This document shows, piece by piece, positions 37,488 through 46,511 of a stretch of DNA of 64,000 nt. Both the position numbers and the translations under genes were made by a program. Source of the stretch: Desulfatibacillum sp. (lineage in GTDB: Bacteria > Desulfobacterota > Desulfobacteria > Desulfobacterales > Desulfatibacillaceae); contig JAEINP010000005.1 of NCBI GenBank assembly GCA_016342355.1, positions 62,001 through 126,000 on the forward strand, read 5' to 3'. The notes beneath the pieces were generated by a model. The model was not told the origin of the DNA. It made no database searches and was given only the letters and a program-made list of their open reading frames with translations. Position 1 is the stretch's first letter. Each line of letters opens with the position of its first letter.

Positions 37488-38114
37488 ATGGACAATGCCA
37501 CCAGAAGAAGGCTGGACTCCCAGTTTGCCGCTGCCAGGTCCCTGAACCCGGAAAAGGTTATCCCGGCCAACGACCGGTATAAATATACTGTGGAGGATGT
37601 GGGCCAGGGCGATTTCATCCGGCTTGAAAACAAGTCCTATGTGGTCCGGGAAATTGGACTCTACCACGAAACCGGCGAAGATTTTCGCAAAAAAACAGGC
37701 GATAAGTGGACCGAACTCAGGCTTTTTTGTATTGAAGACGGGCAGACAGTCCATATTGAGTGGGAAAAGGACGACGAGGTGGAAGCCCATGTGACGGAAA
37801 GAGCCTTGGACTTCTCCCAGATTAAGGATGATGGGGGTGATGACCTGGATGAGGATGACATGGACAATCTTGCCGAAGAGGAAGACACCATCTTTTTTGA
37901 TAACAAGGCCTTTGAATATGACGATGACTACGCGGCCCTGTATGAAAGGGAAGGGCAGTCGCCTGAAAAAGTCTATTTTTACGATTTCCTTTCCAGAGAC
38001 AAAAAATGCATTACGGTTGAAGAATGGGGCTCAGGCAGCGGGAAGGAAGAGTACCAGTTGTTCCTGAGCCGGAAAATCAACCCGGATTCCATAGAGGTGG
38101 TAGCCAAATCCTGA
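37488..38114 (+). CDS. DUF4178 domain protein
   Basis: A 208-residue acidic soluble protein. The first 130 residues match the DUF4178 pattern as I remember it (VGDFI/GQGDFIRLENKSYVVREIGLY split across the N-terminus, KWTELRLF, DGQTVHIEWEKDDE). The rest is Asp/Glu-rich (residues 114-135). DUF4178 proteins commonly lie beside DUF350 membrane proteins and spermidine-synthase-like enzymes, as they do here. Function unknown. Its TGA overlaps the ATG of the next gene by one base, so translation is probably coupled. Confidence 0.75.
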   Translation: MDNATRRRLDSQFAAARSLNPEKVIPANDRYKYTVEDVGQGDFIRLENKSYVVREIGLYHETGEDFRKKTGDKWTELRLFCIEDGQTVHIEWEKDDEVEAHVTERALDFSQIKDDGGDDLDEDDMDNLAEEEDTIFFDNKAFEYDDDYAALYEREGQSPEKVYFYDFLSRDKKCITVEEWGSGSGKEEYQLFLSRKINPDSIEVVAKS

Positions 38115-38698
38115 TGGATTCAAAGCAATCACCATATGTGGATATGTCCGCCGCCGAATTGCGCCTGACCCTCCTGGCAGGGCCTGTGGATGCCTCCCGG
38201 TTTCATGTGCTGGAGGCTCAAACAGTGAATATTGAAGGCTTGGAGGTGGAAGCTCGGATTATCGGCGCCAGCCACTGGGTTACCTTGAGAATGGCGGATT
38301 TGTGCATTCACGAGTTGTTTTCCTGTCACCAAATGAAAGACGAAACAGCCCTGTTGCAATACGGCCCTCTGGGGCAGGTTTCAGGCCCCGTGGACCTGCT
38401 GCTGTTCGGAAAACTGAACTATACTTTTAATTCCAGAGTGATGAGTCTGTGCGTTCCTGATGCAGAGGCCAGGGAAATCCGGGAATCCGCCCTTTTAGCT
38501 GGAGACAGGGAAGGGCACATGGGCCTTATCCAGGAATTCCCAAGCCAGGAAGGCCTGCCTGCCCCTCAGACTATTGTGTGGGCATGTCTGGAGCCCGGGG
38601 CATTTAAAATGGCCACCATTCATTCCTATCCCAATGAAGGCAGTCTGGTTATCACCCGGACAAGGGTCTTTACGGATATAGCCGGGAAGGTGTCATAA
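38114..38698 (+). CDS. DUF2617-like protein
   Basis: A 194-residue soluble protein. The stretch LTLLAGPVDASRFHVLEAQT, WVTLRMADLCIHELFSC and VSGPVDLLLFGKLNYTFNSRV resembles DUF2617, a small family found with DUF4178 and membrane-fused aminopropyltransferases. This assignment is from memory and moderate. ATG 38114 overlaps the DUF4178 stop (TGATG); the frame is open further upstream but inside that gene. The lipoprotein gene starts 2 bases after its stop. Function unknown. Confidence 0.7.
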   Translation: MDSKQSPYVDMSAAELRLTLLAGPVDASRFHVLEAQTVNIEGLEVEARIIGASHWVTLRMADLCIHELFSCHQMKDETALLQYGPLGQVSGPVDLLLFGKLNYTFNSRVMSLCVPDAEAREIRESALLAGDREGHMGLIQEFPSQEGLPAPQTIVWACLEPGAFKMATIHSYPNEGSLVITRTRVFTDIAGKVS

Positions 38699-38700
38699 TT

Positions 38701-40272
38701 ATGAAATTCAGGGTTTTATTTATAATACTTTTGGTATTGTCCCTTACCTTGACAGGCTGCGGGCTGCCCAAAGACCTCAAAAAGGAGGCGGAGACCCAGA
38801 ATCAGCAGATCATGGATCAGGCAATGAAGATCAGGGAACGAAAAGTTGCCTTTGAATCCTTTACGAAATCCAATGAATTCAGTAAATTTGCCTCTTATGC
38901 GGAACGGGAACACTGGGGGGAATACTTTAAAGAAGCCCAGACCTTGTTGAATAAGTCCAAGACAGCCTATGACCAGGAAGTGGCTCCCATTGTGAAAAAC
39001 AACAAAAAGGATCAGGTCGGAGAGCTTACCGTGGCATTAGCCAAGGTACGGGCCTTTTTGCGCACATCCAATGAGTTTACGGAAAAGGTGGACAAGCGCA
39101 TTGCCTTTTTAAAAGAGACCATGGCCAATGCAGGCGCCATGGTGCAAAAGGCCGAAGATGATTTCAGCGCTCTCAATACCCGCATTGAACAATCTTCCAT
39201 TATTCTGGAAAAAGCCAAGGCCGACTATCCCCAAAAGGCGGAGGATATAAATAACCGGTTTGCGCCCATAAAGAAACTGGCGGAAGAAACCGACACCGCC
39301 ATGGACAAAGCCCGCAATCAATTAAAAAAGCACACCACAGAGGCGGACGCGGATTATGCGGTGTTGGGGGACTCGTGCACAGCCATTGGCCGGAATCTGT
39401 CCACTGAACAAAGTGCGTGTGCGGCTCTGGAAAAACGGACTGGTCAGTTGTACCACAGCTATTCCAAAGTCCTGAACGACATGCGGGTGGACTATTTCGC
39501 CACAGTGGGCCGCACCTCCTGGGACAACAACGCAGAATACGATAGAGACAATGACTATATATACCCCAGTAGGCAGGTGGACGAGGACACTTACGAGCTG
39601 TTGGCCGCCCTACCGGAGAACACGCTCCTGGCCGGTTACCGGGGCAATGTGTATCCCGCCATCGATAAAATCGCCTGGGCTTCCCTGAAAATCAATCCCA
39701 CGGAGAATATGTCGTCTTGGGATGACGAGGCCCAGTTCTGGCTTTCAGACCTGGACGCTAAATTCTATCATAAATACATTATGTTGGAGGATGGCGTAAA
39801 GAAGGAAACCGACTGGGTTCCCGTGGACGAGGATTTATTCGACCAATATGAAGAAGCCTTGGGTATGACCATTCTTTCCAAGCCTTACGGCATGTACGAG
39901 GATGAAATTCTGTCCCAGGCAACTCCTCCGGGAATGGCCTATGTAGACAACCCCAAATACGGGGAATGGCAGCAGGATTCGTCCGGGCGCAGCTTCTGGC
40001 ATTGGTACGGACAGTACGCATTTTTCCGGACCATTATGGGGGGCGGCTATTATTATCGGGGCGATTATGATCGTTGGAACAGGAATTACCGGGGCAGGCA
40101 GCCCTATTACGGAACCGGAAGCAATACCTACGGAACCAATTCTCCATATGGTCGCAAACATTATTCCGGCTCCTACTATGGGAAGAGCGGCGGTTTTTCC
40201 ACCCAAAGCCCCACGGTAAGGGGCAGCGGAGCAGCGGCTCGGGGCGGTGGTCCCGGGGGCGCTGGAAAATAA
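38701..40272 (+). CDS. Lipoprotein with coiled coil and Gly/Tyr/Arg-rich tail
   Basis: A 523-residue lipoprotein: signal peptide with lipobox LTGC and lipidated Cys20. Residues 25-240 are helical and coiled-coil-like, rich in Lys, Glu and Ala. A globular part follows (about 250-430, with repeated Trp/Asp/Tyr clusters such as WDDEAQFWLSDLDAKFY). The last 90 residues are low-complexity Gly, Tyr, Arg and Ser (GGGYYYRGDYDRWNRNYRGR), likely disordered. I do not recognise the family. Position between DUF2617-like and DUF350 genes suggests an envelope-facing part of the same module. Confidence 0.75.
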   Translation: MKFRVLFIILLVLSLTLTGCGLPKDLKKEAETQNQQIMDQAMKIRERKVAFESFTKSNEFSKFASYAEREHWGEYFKEAQTLLNKSKTAYDQEVAPIVKNNKKDQVGELTVALAKVRAFLRTSNEFTEKVDKRIAFLKETMANAGAMVQKAEDDFSALNTRIEQSSIILEKAKADYPQKAEDINNRFAPIKKLAEETDTAMDKARNQLKKHTTEADADYAVLGDSCTAIGRNLSTEQSACAALEKRTGQLYHSYSKVLNDMRVDYFATVGRTSWDNNAEYDRDNDYIYPSRQVDEDTYELLAALPENTLLAGYRGNVYPAIDKIAWASLKINPTENMSSWDDEAQFWLSDLDAKFYHKYIMLEDGVKKETDWVPVDEDLFDQYEEALGMTILSKPYGMYEDEILSQATPPGMAYVDNPKYGEWQQDSSGRSFWHWYGQYAFFRTIMGGGYYYRGDYDRWNRNYRGRQPYYGTGSNTYGTNSPYGRKHYSGSYYGKSGGFSTQSPTVRGSGAAARGGGPGGAGK

Positions 40273-40326
40273 AAAAATCACGGGCGTTATTTTTTAAACG
40301 CAACGTTTACCGGGAGGCTTAGTGGC

Positions 40327-41169
40327 ATGACGCAGGAACTCATACTTACAGGACATGGATTTGTTTATGCCGGTATTGTGATGGCCTATGTGGTGATCGC
40401 CAAAAAATTGATGGACTGGCGCACCAAGGACATGGATGATGACTATGAAATCGAGGAAAACAGCAATGCCGCAGTAGGCCTGCAAAGGGCTGGTCTGTAC
40501 CTGGGAATTGCTCTGGGGATGACAGGCGCTTTAGCCGGAGGCTCTCATGGGTTTACCAGGGATGTCGTGGCCCTGGCCTGGGAAGGGGCTTTGATTGTCG
40601 TGCTCCTGTTTATTTCCAGGGAATTATGCGACCGGATTATTCTTAAAGGCATAGACAATGATGCCGAGGCCGCCAATGCCAATACCGCTGTGGGTTTTGC
40701 GGAAATGGGGGTATATATTTCCTCGGGCCTGATCCTGGCCGGGGCCTTTGCAGGGGAGGGGGGCGGGCTTCTTAGCGCCCTGGTGTTTTTTGTTTTAGGG
40801 CAATTGTCCCTTATAATCCTTTATTATATATACGAAACAGCCACACCCTTTAATATCCGGGATGAAATCCAGGCAGGAAACGCAGCCGCAGGGCTCAACG
40901 CGGCCGGTATGATGGTGGCTTTGGGGATTATTCTCAAATCCAGCATATCAGGCCCGGCCATGGGATGGGCGCGGGATCTTTCGGCGTTTGGCGTCAACGC
41001 AGCAGCCGGGCTGCTTATGCTGTTCATATTCCGGTTTATTATTGATTGGTTGTTGCTTCCCAGTACAGATTATGAAACCGAAATCAAACGGGACCGAAAT
41101 CTGGCGGCTATGGCTCTTACCGAAGGAGTTTTATTGGCTATGGCTGTCATTATTGCAGCGGTTCTGTAG
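40327..41169 (+). CDS. DUF350 (YjfL-type) integral membrane protein
   Basis: A 280-residue polytopic protein with about eight hydrophobic helices arranged as repeated DUF350 units. Each repeat has an N-A-A-x-G or N-T-A-V-G motif before a helix (NSNAAVGLQRAGLYLG, NANTAVGFAEMGVYIS, GNAAAGLNAAGMMVA) and acidic/basic residues in the loops. DUF350 proteins (E. coli YjfL) are found in envelope-stress clusters next to polyamine-related enzymes; no activity is firmly established as far as I know. GGGAGG lies 8-10 bases before the ATG. The aminopropyltransferase gene follows. Confidence 0.85.
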   Translation: MTQELILTGHGFVYAGIVMAYVVIAKKLMDWRTKDMDDDYEIEENSNAAVGLQRAGLYLGIALGMTGALAGGSHGFTRDVVALAWEGALIVVLLFISRELCDRIILKGIDNDAEAANANTAVGFAEMGVYISSGLILAGAFAGEGGGLLSALVFFVLGQLSLIILYYIYETATPFNIRDEIQAGNAAAGLNAAGMMVALGIILKSSISGPAMGWARDLSAFGVNAAAGLLMLFIFRFIIDWLLLPSTDYETEIKRDRNLAAMALTEGVLLAMAVIIAAVL

Positions 41170-41208
41170 ATAACCATGACCGCATCATTTGCACAGGGAG
41201 GCAACCAC

Positions 41209-42888
41209 ATGGGGAAAATCCGCCCCCGTTTCGCCTCCTTTCTGCTGGGGTTCAGCATGTTCGCCACCGGGGCGAGCGGGCTGGTTTTCGAGTACATCCT
41301 CAGTACTGTTTCCACCTATATCCTGGGTAATTCCATTGAGCAGTTCAGCATCACCATCGCCCTGATGCTGCTCATGATGGGCATCGCCGGGTATGCCCAG
41401 AAGTTCATGTCCGACCGGCATCTCATCGAAAAATTTATTGTACTGGAAATCACCCTGGCCCTGTTGGGGGGGTATGCTCCCATAGCCATTTACGCATCTT
41501 TTGGCTTTGTGCCCGACCATTTCATGGTCATCAATTATTTTTTCGTCATGTCCATCGGGTTTCTCATCGGGTTTGAAATCCCCCTGGTTTTGCGGATCAA
41601 TGAAATATATTCCGATACCCTGGGCGCCAATATCGCCGGTGTGGTGGGACCGGATTATGTTGGCGCCTTTATGGGCGCTTTGGTCTGGACCTTTTTTCTG
41701 CTCAAGGTGTTCCCATTGACGGAAATCAGTTTTCTGGTGGGTGGAACCAATTTTATAATCGCAGCCATAACATTCATGTATTTCATGAAATATGGACTTG
41801 TAAAGCATAGATTTATTTGTATTTTTGCCATTATAATTTCCGCTATGATCCTGGTTTTCGGGTACGCCAATAACCGGGGCTGGAATCTGAACCTGGAACA
41901 AAAACTCTACGACTCCAAAATCGTGTTTTCGCAAACCACCAAATACCAACGCCTAGTCCTGACCCATGACGCGCCCCTGGACGAATACCGTTTTTATATT
42001 AACGGCAACCTCCAGTTTTCCAGCCGGGATCAGGCGATTTATCACGAACAACTGGTGCATCCGGTATTCGCGTTGGCCAGGGGTGTTAAAAATATACTGA
42101 TTTTGGGGGGAGGGGATGGTCTGGTCCTGCGCGAGGTCCTGAAATATCCCGAAGTAAACAGTGTGATGTTGGTGGACCTGGACCCGGACATGGTGAGTGT
42201 CTGTTCCACTAACCCTGTTCTCACCCAACTCAATAATCATGCCTTTGATAACGCCAGGGTACTCGCCCAAGGCTCCCGGGCTGTTTCCGGCGAGGGTCTG
42301 GCCAGGGTTTTTCAAGAGACGGACAGGATCATGCCCAAAGGGGAACATGAGACCCAGAAAATTGCCACCGTGGAAATCATGAACGTGGATGCGGACCGCT
42401 TCCTGGATCAGGTACAGGGCCGATGGGATGTGGTCCTGATTGATTTTCCCGATCCGTCCTCTGTGGAGCTTGCCAAACTCTATTCCCGGGAGTTCTACCG
42501 CAAACTATCCAGGGTTTTGGCCCCAGGAGCGATGATCACGGTCCAGGCCACGTCGCCTTATCATGCAAAGGAATCCTTCCTCTGTATTCTTCGGACTATG
42601 GAATCTGCGGGATATTCGACCTTGCCATACCACGACAATGTTCCCTCCTTTGGAGATTGGGGGTGGATCATGGCCTGGAAGCCTAGTATATCTTCCGATT
42701 CTGTAAATGGAAAGATAGGGCGCATCAAAGAATTCAGTGTGGCCACTTCCTATCTGACCCCCGAGGTTTTCCGGGCTTCCTTGTCGTTCGGCAAAGGCAT
42801 GCTGGATACCCGGGAAACCAGAGTCAACACCCTCATGCAGCCCGCCCTGCTGACCTATTACCAGGATGATAGCTGGAAATCAGAGTAA
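41209..42888 (+). CDS. Membrane-fused spermidine synthase-like aminopropyltransferase
   Basis: A 559-residue fusion. The first 210 residues contain about seven transmembrane helices (SFLLGFSMFATGASGLVFEY, IALMLLMMGIAGYA). The rest is a spermidine synthase-fold domain with the nucleotide-binding motif LILGGGDGLVLREVLKYP, the acidic residues of VDLDPDMV and DVVLIDFPDPSS in the position of the DxxDP aminopropyl acceptor loop. It would transfer an aminopropyl-type group from decarboxylated SAM, or another SAM-derived group, at the membrane; substrate unknown. ATG 41209 is chosen over 41176 because GGGAGG (41196-41201) is seven bases upstream. Last gene of the module; converges with a minus-strand methyltransferase. 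Confidence 0.88.
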   Translation: MGKIRPRFASFLLGFSMFATGASGLVFEYILSTVSTYILGNSIEQFSITIALMLLMMGIAGYAQKFMSDRHLIEKFIVLEITLALLGGYAPIAIYASFGFVPDHFMVINYFFVMSIGFLIGFEIPLVLRINEIYSDTLGANIAGVVGPDYVGAFMGALVWTFFLLKVFPLTEISFLVGGTNFIIAAITFMYFMKYGLVKHRFICIFAIIISAMILVFGYANNRGWNLNLEQKLYDSKIVFSQTTKYQRLVLTHDAPLDEYRFYINGNLQFSSRDQAIYHEQLVHPVFALARGVKNILILGGGDGLVLREVLKYPEVNSVMLVDLDPDMVSVCSTNPVLTQLNNHAFDNARVLAQGSRAVSGEGLARVFQETDRIMPKGEHETQKIATVEIMNVDADRFLDQVQGRWDVVLIDFPDPSSVELAKLYSREFYRKLSRVLAPGAMITVQATSPYHAKESFLCILRTMESAGYSTLPYHDNVPSFGDWGWIMAWKPSISSDSVNGKIGRIKEFSVATSYLTPEVFRASLSFGKGMLDTRETRVNTLMQPALLTYYQDDSWKSE

Positions 42889-42899
42889 TACGGCCACCC

Positions 42900-43454
42900 T
42901 TATTTTTCGACTTGATACAAGTAAATGGGATCATGGTTCATGGCGCCCTTGGGCTTGATAACGGAGTAGGGGGTCCAGCCGGGCAGGGGAAAGTTGGCGG
43001 AGGCCACCCTGGCCCCTGGCTTGAGTTCCAGGGCCAGTTTTTGGGACAAGTCGCGCATTACATCGGGAAAAAGATAGCAAAAAACATAATCGGCGTCGGT
43101 GAGGTTGGCTCGGAAGAAATCGGAAGCCTTGATTTTCGCCCGGGGCATAAACAGGTTTCGAATCTTTGCGGTAAGCAGGGCCAGTGGATTCAGATCGTAT
43201 CCCACAGCCCGAACACGATACCGTTTTACCGCCCCTGCCACCACCCTGCCGTCCCCGCATCCCAGGTCTAAGAACAAGGAATCCTTTTCCATGGGCATGG
43301 CGTCCAGAAAGGCCCTGACCCTGGCCTGGGGCGTAGTCACAAACAAGGCGCCCCGGGTTTTGGAAAGAACCAGGGCGGTGCACAGCACATAAATGATTTT
43401 CAGGGCGAAAAGCCCCCCCAGCAAAGCCAGGGGGGCCAAAATCCAAAGGGGCAT
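42900..43454 (-). CDS. FAM173-like SAM-dependent methyltransferase with N-terminal membrane anchor
   Basis: A 184-residue protein with one N-terminal hydrophobic helix (about 4-30), then a Rossmann methyltransferase domain: LFLDLGCGDGRVV (SAM site), VGYDLNPLAL (acidic residue after strand 2), FRANLTDADYVFCYLFPDVM. This pattern resembles the FAM173/ATPSC-KMT protein lysine methyltransferases, which are membrane-anchored. The bacterial substrate is unknown. It is 38 bases downstream of the CrtC/AttH-like gene on the same strand and probably co-transcribed. It converges with the aminopropyltransferase, 11 bases apart. Confidence 0.8.
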   Translation of the reverse strand: MPLWILAPLALLGGLFALKIIYVLCTALVLSKTRGALFVTTPQARVRAFLDAMPMEKDSLFLDLGCGDGRVVAGAVKRYRVRAVGYDLNPLALLTAKIRNLFMPRAKIKASDFFRANLTDADYVFCYLFPDVMRDLSQKLALELKPGARVASANFPLPGWTPYSVIKPKGAMNHDPIYLYQVEK

Positions 43455-43492
43455 GCGTGGCTCCTATTATAGCGGAATGGCCAAAGGCCAAG

Positions 43493-44491
43493 CTATACCA
43501 TAATTTGCACCCCATGGTCCCTTTTATCCGTCAGGATTTCAAAGGCGGCCCGATTTTGAGTGAACAGCCGTTCCTGGACGCCGTCCTTTGTGTTCAGGTT
43601 CACCTCGCACCAGGCGATTTTTGTATTGAGGCAGTGTTTCACCCCTCCGGGAGGATTATAGTAGGTCAGGCCCACAAAATCTTCGATGGATGCCTTAATG
43701 CTGCCCTGGATGGAGAAGTCCCGATTCTTTGAAGAAAAATCCCAGGTAAAATAGTCAAACCGCCCTTTGGCCTTCAGGCTTTGGGGTATGGTATTGAGGG
43801 CGTATTCCTGGCCTTTGTGGCGAAGCACGATGACGGTCATGTAGGGGGTCCATACAGGGCCGAACTTCAGACGAGCGGTTGCCAACTCCAAAAAGGTGTC
43901 GGCGCTGTTGTCGAACCCCGCCACCTGGCCCCAGGCATAAAGGTCGGTATGTTTTGTGCCCCAATTGTGATTCTGGCTCCCTATCCACTTGTCTATCACC
44001 CATTCCAGCCCGTTCACCACAATGCTCCCGGAAAAAGAGGCAAAGGGCAGGGGTACGCAGGCCTTGGCCTTTGGAAGGCCTGTCTCGTAGAGTTTTTCAT
44101 TTAAAAGCAGCAGGGGAGGGGTGTGGCCGGAATACTTCAGGTCCCATGCTATTTCATTGTCTCCGGTTTTTGCGGCGCCTTTTAAGGATTTGGAATCCAG
44201 TGTGCAGTCCCCGATGGAGGCCTTCAGGCCTTTGGCTGCAAACTGTGTCTGGGAAATAGGCGTCTCATTTTTTACAGCCACGTGTTTTCCGGTTTCCTTG
44301 TCAAACATCATGGCCCAAACTTCTCCGATGGCCCGTTCCGGTTCTCCGTGGGGTGAAAAAACAGTGTACCTGATCCAAAAAGCCTGGGGCTTTTGGGGAT
44401 GGTTGGCGCGTAAAAAATAGCTTTCGTAATGTCCCTGGTTTTGTCCCAAAATAAATCGGGTCCGATTGGTTTCCTCCCTGCTTTGTTTCAT
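43493..44491 (-). CDS. CrtC/AttH-like lipocalin-type protein
   Basis: A 332-residue soluble, beta-rich protein. The motif IGSQNHNWGTKHTDLYAWGQV (split around residue 174) is typical of the carotenoid 1,2-hydratase/AttH superfamily, whose members have a lipocalin-like double-domain fold. The family binds or hydrates hydrophobic lipids, but no carotenoid genes are nearby, so the name of the substrate should not be transferred. The start at 44491 is chosen over 44518 because a GGGGGG ribosome site lies eight bases before it on the minus strand. Possibly acts with the membrane methyltransferase downstream. Confidence 0.75.
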   Translation of the reverse strand: MKQSREETNRTRFILGQNQGHYESYFLRANHPQKPQAFWIRYTVFSPHGEPERAIGEVWAMMFDKETGKHVAVKNETPISQTQFAAKGLKASIGDCTLDSKSLKGAAKTGDNEIAWDLKYSGHTPPLLLLNEKLYETGLPKAKACVPLPFASFSGSIVVNGLEWVIDKWIGSQNHNWGTKHTDLYAWGQVAGFDNSADTFLELATARLKFGPVWTPYMTVIVLRHKGQEYALNTIPQSLKAKGRFDYFTWDFSSKNRDFSIQGSIKASIEDFVGLTYYNPPGGVKHCLNTKIAWCEVNLNTKDGVQERLFTQNRAAFEILTDKRDHGVQIMV

Positions 44492-44838
44492 TGCAATATC
44501 CCCCCTTGGTTTTTTCAAAAGAGCTTATCCGTGGCGTGTTTGCTTCAATATATTTCCACGGATGTTAAAATTAAGCGCCTATAAATTAAGAGGCTATGTT
44601 TGTAAACGTATCAGACTTATTTTCCCGGGAGCCCTGGAGGTTTGCCTTGGGTTCCTGATCTTGGAAATTCTATATATCATAGCCCATGGCCCCGTAAAGG
44701 CAATCTTTTTCTGTTTGAAGGATCTGTGCGGGATGGTTCATTTTGGTTACTTTTTTACTGCAATATGCAAAAATAAGTCTGTTTTACCGGCGGCTGTCAA
44801 AAAACGCCGAATGCGCACCAGTCATGTCCATAATCAAC
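44492..44838. other. Intergenic spacer
   Basis: Part of a 430-base gap between two minus-strand genes. It contains the presumed promoter of the CrtC/AttH-like gene. A 135-codon plus-strand ORF covers the gap, but its composition is not protein-like and it runs across the terminator, so it is not called. Confidence 0.4.
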
Positions 44839-44894
44839 AAAAAAACCCCGTTCACAGGACCTTTGGGGGATAACCCAGGGTTCTGCTAACGGGG
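44839..44894 (-). terminator. Rho-independent terminator (minus strand)
   Basis: On the minus strand a CCCCGTT/AACGGGG outer stem and an inner stem with one wobble pair (44855-44861 with 44880-44886 approximately) are followed by seven T. It lies 28 bases past the stop of the acyl-CoA synthetase gene. Confidence 0.85.
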
Positions 44895-44921
44895 TATGGT
44901 ATTCTCATCAATTGCAGCAGA

Positions 44922-46511
44922 CTACTTGCCCGTATTTTCAAACTCCCTGCGTAAATCAGATTTTTTAATTTTACCCAAAGCGGTCATGGGCAGGTCCTGG
45001 CGAAACACGATTTGCTTGGGAACCTTGTAATCGGCAAGGCTTTGGATGCAAAAGGATCTGAGTTCATCTTCGGAAGTTGCACTTCCCGGGCTGGGCACCA
45101 CATAGTAGCGCCCCACCTCTCCGTATACGGGATCGGGAATGCCAATGCCCGCCACCATATCCACTGAAGGGTGTGTGGAAAGAATATCTTCCACTTCCAC
45201 GGGAAAGACATTCAGGCCTTCCTGGATATACATTTCCGTGCGACGTCCCATAAGGATTATAAAGCCTTCTTCGTCCTTGTAGGCCATGTCGCCGGTGCGC
45301 AGCCAGCCGTTTTGATCAAAGGTTTTGAAGGTTTCTTCGGGCATATCAAAATACCCCGTAACCACGCAATTCCCTTTTAACCAAATTTCTCCGGTTTCAT
45401 TGACAGGGCTTTCCCGGCCATCCATGCCCACTATTTTGACATCGAAGCCCGGAAGGGGCTTGCCAATAGTTTGGCCCACATTGGTGTAGTGGCAGTTCCA
45501 CGGAGTCATAATGGCTCCGCCTGACGATTCGCTCAATCCGTATAAATTCATGATTGTGGAGTCGGGATAGGCCTGATGCAGGCGTTCCACCAGGTCTGGT
45601 TCTGCATTGGATCCACCGGTGATGACCACACGCAGGCTGGAAGTTTCCATTCTTTCAAAGCCCTCGTGGGCCATGAGCATATGGTGCATGGTGGGAAATC
45701 CGCCCAGAATGGTGGGGTGGTGCTCGGCGGCCTGGCTCAATACTTCTTCGGGCAGGAAAACCGGAATGAGAATGGTCGCCGCCCTGGCCAAAAGCATGGA
45801 GGCCATGCCAATGGTAATACCCCCCACATGGGAAAAGGGCGAGGTGAGCAGCAGGATATCCTTGGAAGTGACCCGGATGTGGTTGGTTTGGGCGCGCGCA
45901 GCAGCTATCATGCTTTTGTGGGTGATGGCGGCAGCCTTGGGTTGGCCGGTTGTGCCGGAGGTGAAGGCGAACATAATTTCATCTTCCGGTTCTACCCGGG
46001 CCATGGCCTCTGACAGCAAGTCCTGGTCAACCTCATCTTCCATAAGGGATTCCAGGCTTTTGGATCCTTTAAAGCCTTCTCCCCCAATGAAGTATTGAAA
46101 AGTCAGCCCGGGAAGTTTTTCCCTGTTATTCTCAAACAATGCGGCGTAGTCTGTATCCCCGATATTCTTCAGGCTAACAATAGCTTTGGGTCTGCTTTTT
46201 TGAATAAGCCTGAGCAATTCCGGAGCAGGATGCCGGGGGCTTAATCCTACAACAGACGCTCCAATTCTGGCGGCGGCAAAAAAAGCCACCATCCATTCAG
46301 GCTGATTCAGGGCGATAATCCCAATGCGGTCACCCCTGCGGATTCCGTCCTTTAAAAAACCACAGGCAAGCCTGTCGGACAAATCGCCCATTTCCTTAAA
46401 GGTGATTTCCCTACCATAAAAATAATAGGCCGGGTCATCTGGTGAAATTGTCACGGCATCCATTAAAACCTGACCCATTAAATTAGCTTGCGAAATACCA
46501 TCCATAACCAT
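44922..46511 (-). CDS. Acyl-CoA synthetase (AMP-forming)
   Basis: A 529-residue adenylate-forming enzyme that activates a carboxylic acid to its CoA thioester using ATP. Motifs are FAFTSGTTGQPKAA (P-loop), NLYGLSESSGG (A5), WLRTGDMAYKDEEGFIILMGRR (hinge region) and the catalytic lysine in LPMTALGKIKKSDLR. The usual GGxNIxPxEVE motif is here QEGLNVFPVEVE. Closest in layout to long-chain fatty acid or long-chain-like CoA ligases; chain length cannot be read. Two ATGs (46511, 46505) follow a GAGGGAG site. A monocistronic unit ended by a terminator. Confidence 0.92.
   Translation of the reverse strand: MVMDGISQANLMGQVLMDAVTISPDDPAYYFYGREITFKEMGDLSDRLACGFLKDGIRRGDRIGIIALNQPEWMVAFFAAARIGASVVGLSPRHPAPELLRLIQKSRPKAIVSLKNIGDTDYAALFENNREKLPGLTFQYFIGGEGFKGSKSLESLMEDEVDQDLLSEAMARVEPEDEIMFAFTSGTTGQPKAAAITHKSMIAAARAQTNHIRVTSKDILLLTSPFSHVGGITIGMASMLLARAATILIPVFLPEEVLSQAAEHHPTILGGFPTMHHMLMAHEGFERMETSSLRVVITGGSNAEPDLVERLHQAYPDSTIMNLYGLSESSGGAIMTPWNCHYTNVGQTIGKPLPGFDVKIVGMDGRESPVNETGEIWLKGNCVVTGYFDMPEETFKTFDQNGWLRTGDMAYKDEEGFIILMGRRTEMYIQEGLNVFPVEVEDILSTHPSVDMVAGIGIPDPVYGEVGRYYVVPSPGSATSEDELRSFCIQSLADYKVPKQIVFRQDLPMTALGKIKKSDLRREFENTGK

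Noticed and set aside
44466-44873. Plus-strand frame of 135 codons between the CrtC/AttH-like and synthetase genes
   Set aside because: It overlaps the start of one gene and runs into a minus-strand terminator. No family features, and no ribosome site.
44922-46511. Acyl-CoA synthetase motif GG to QEG as a loss of function
   Set aside because: The position varies among adenylate-forming enzymes, and the catalytic lysine and P-loop are intact.
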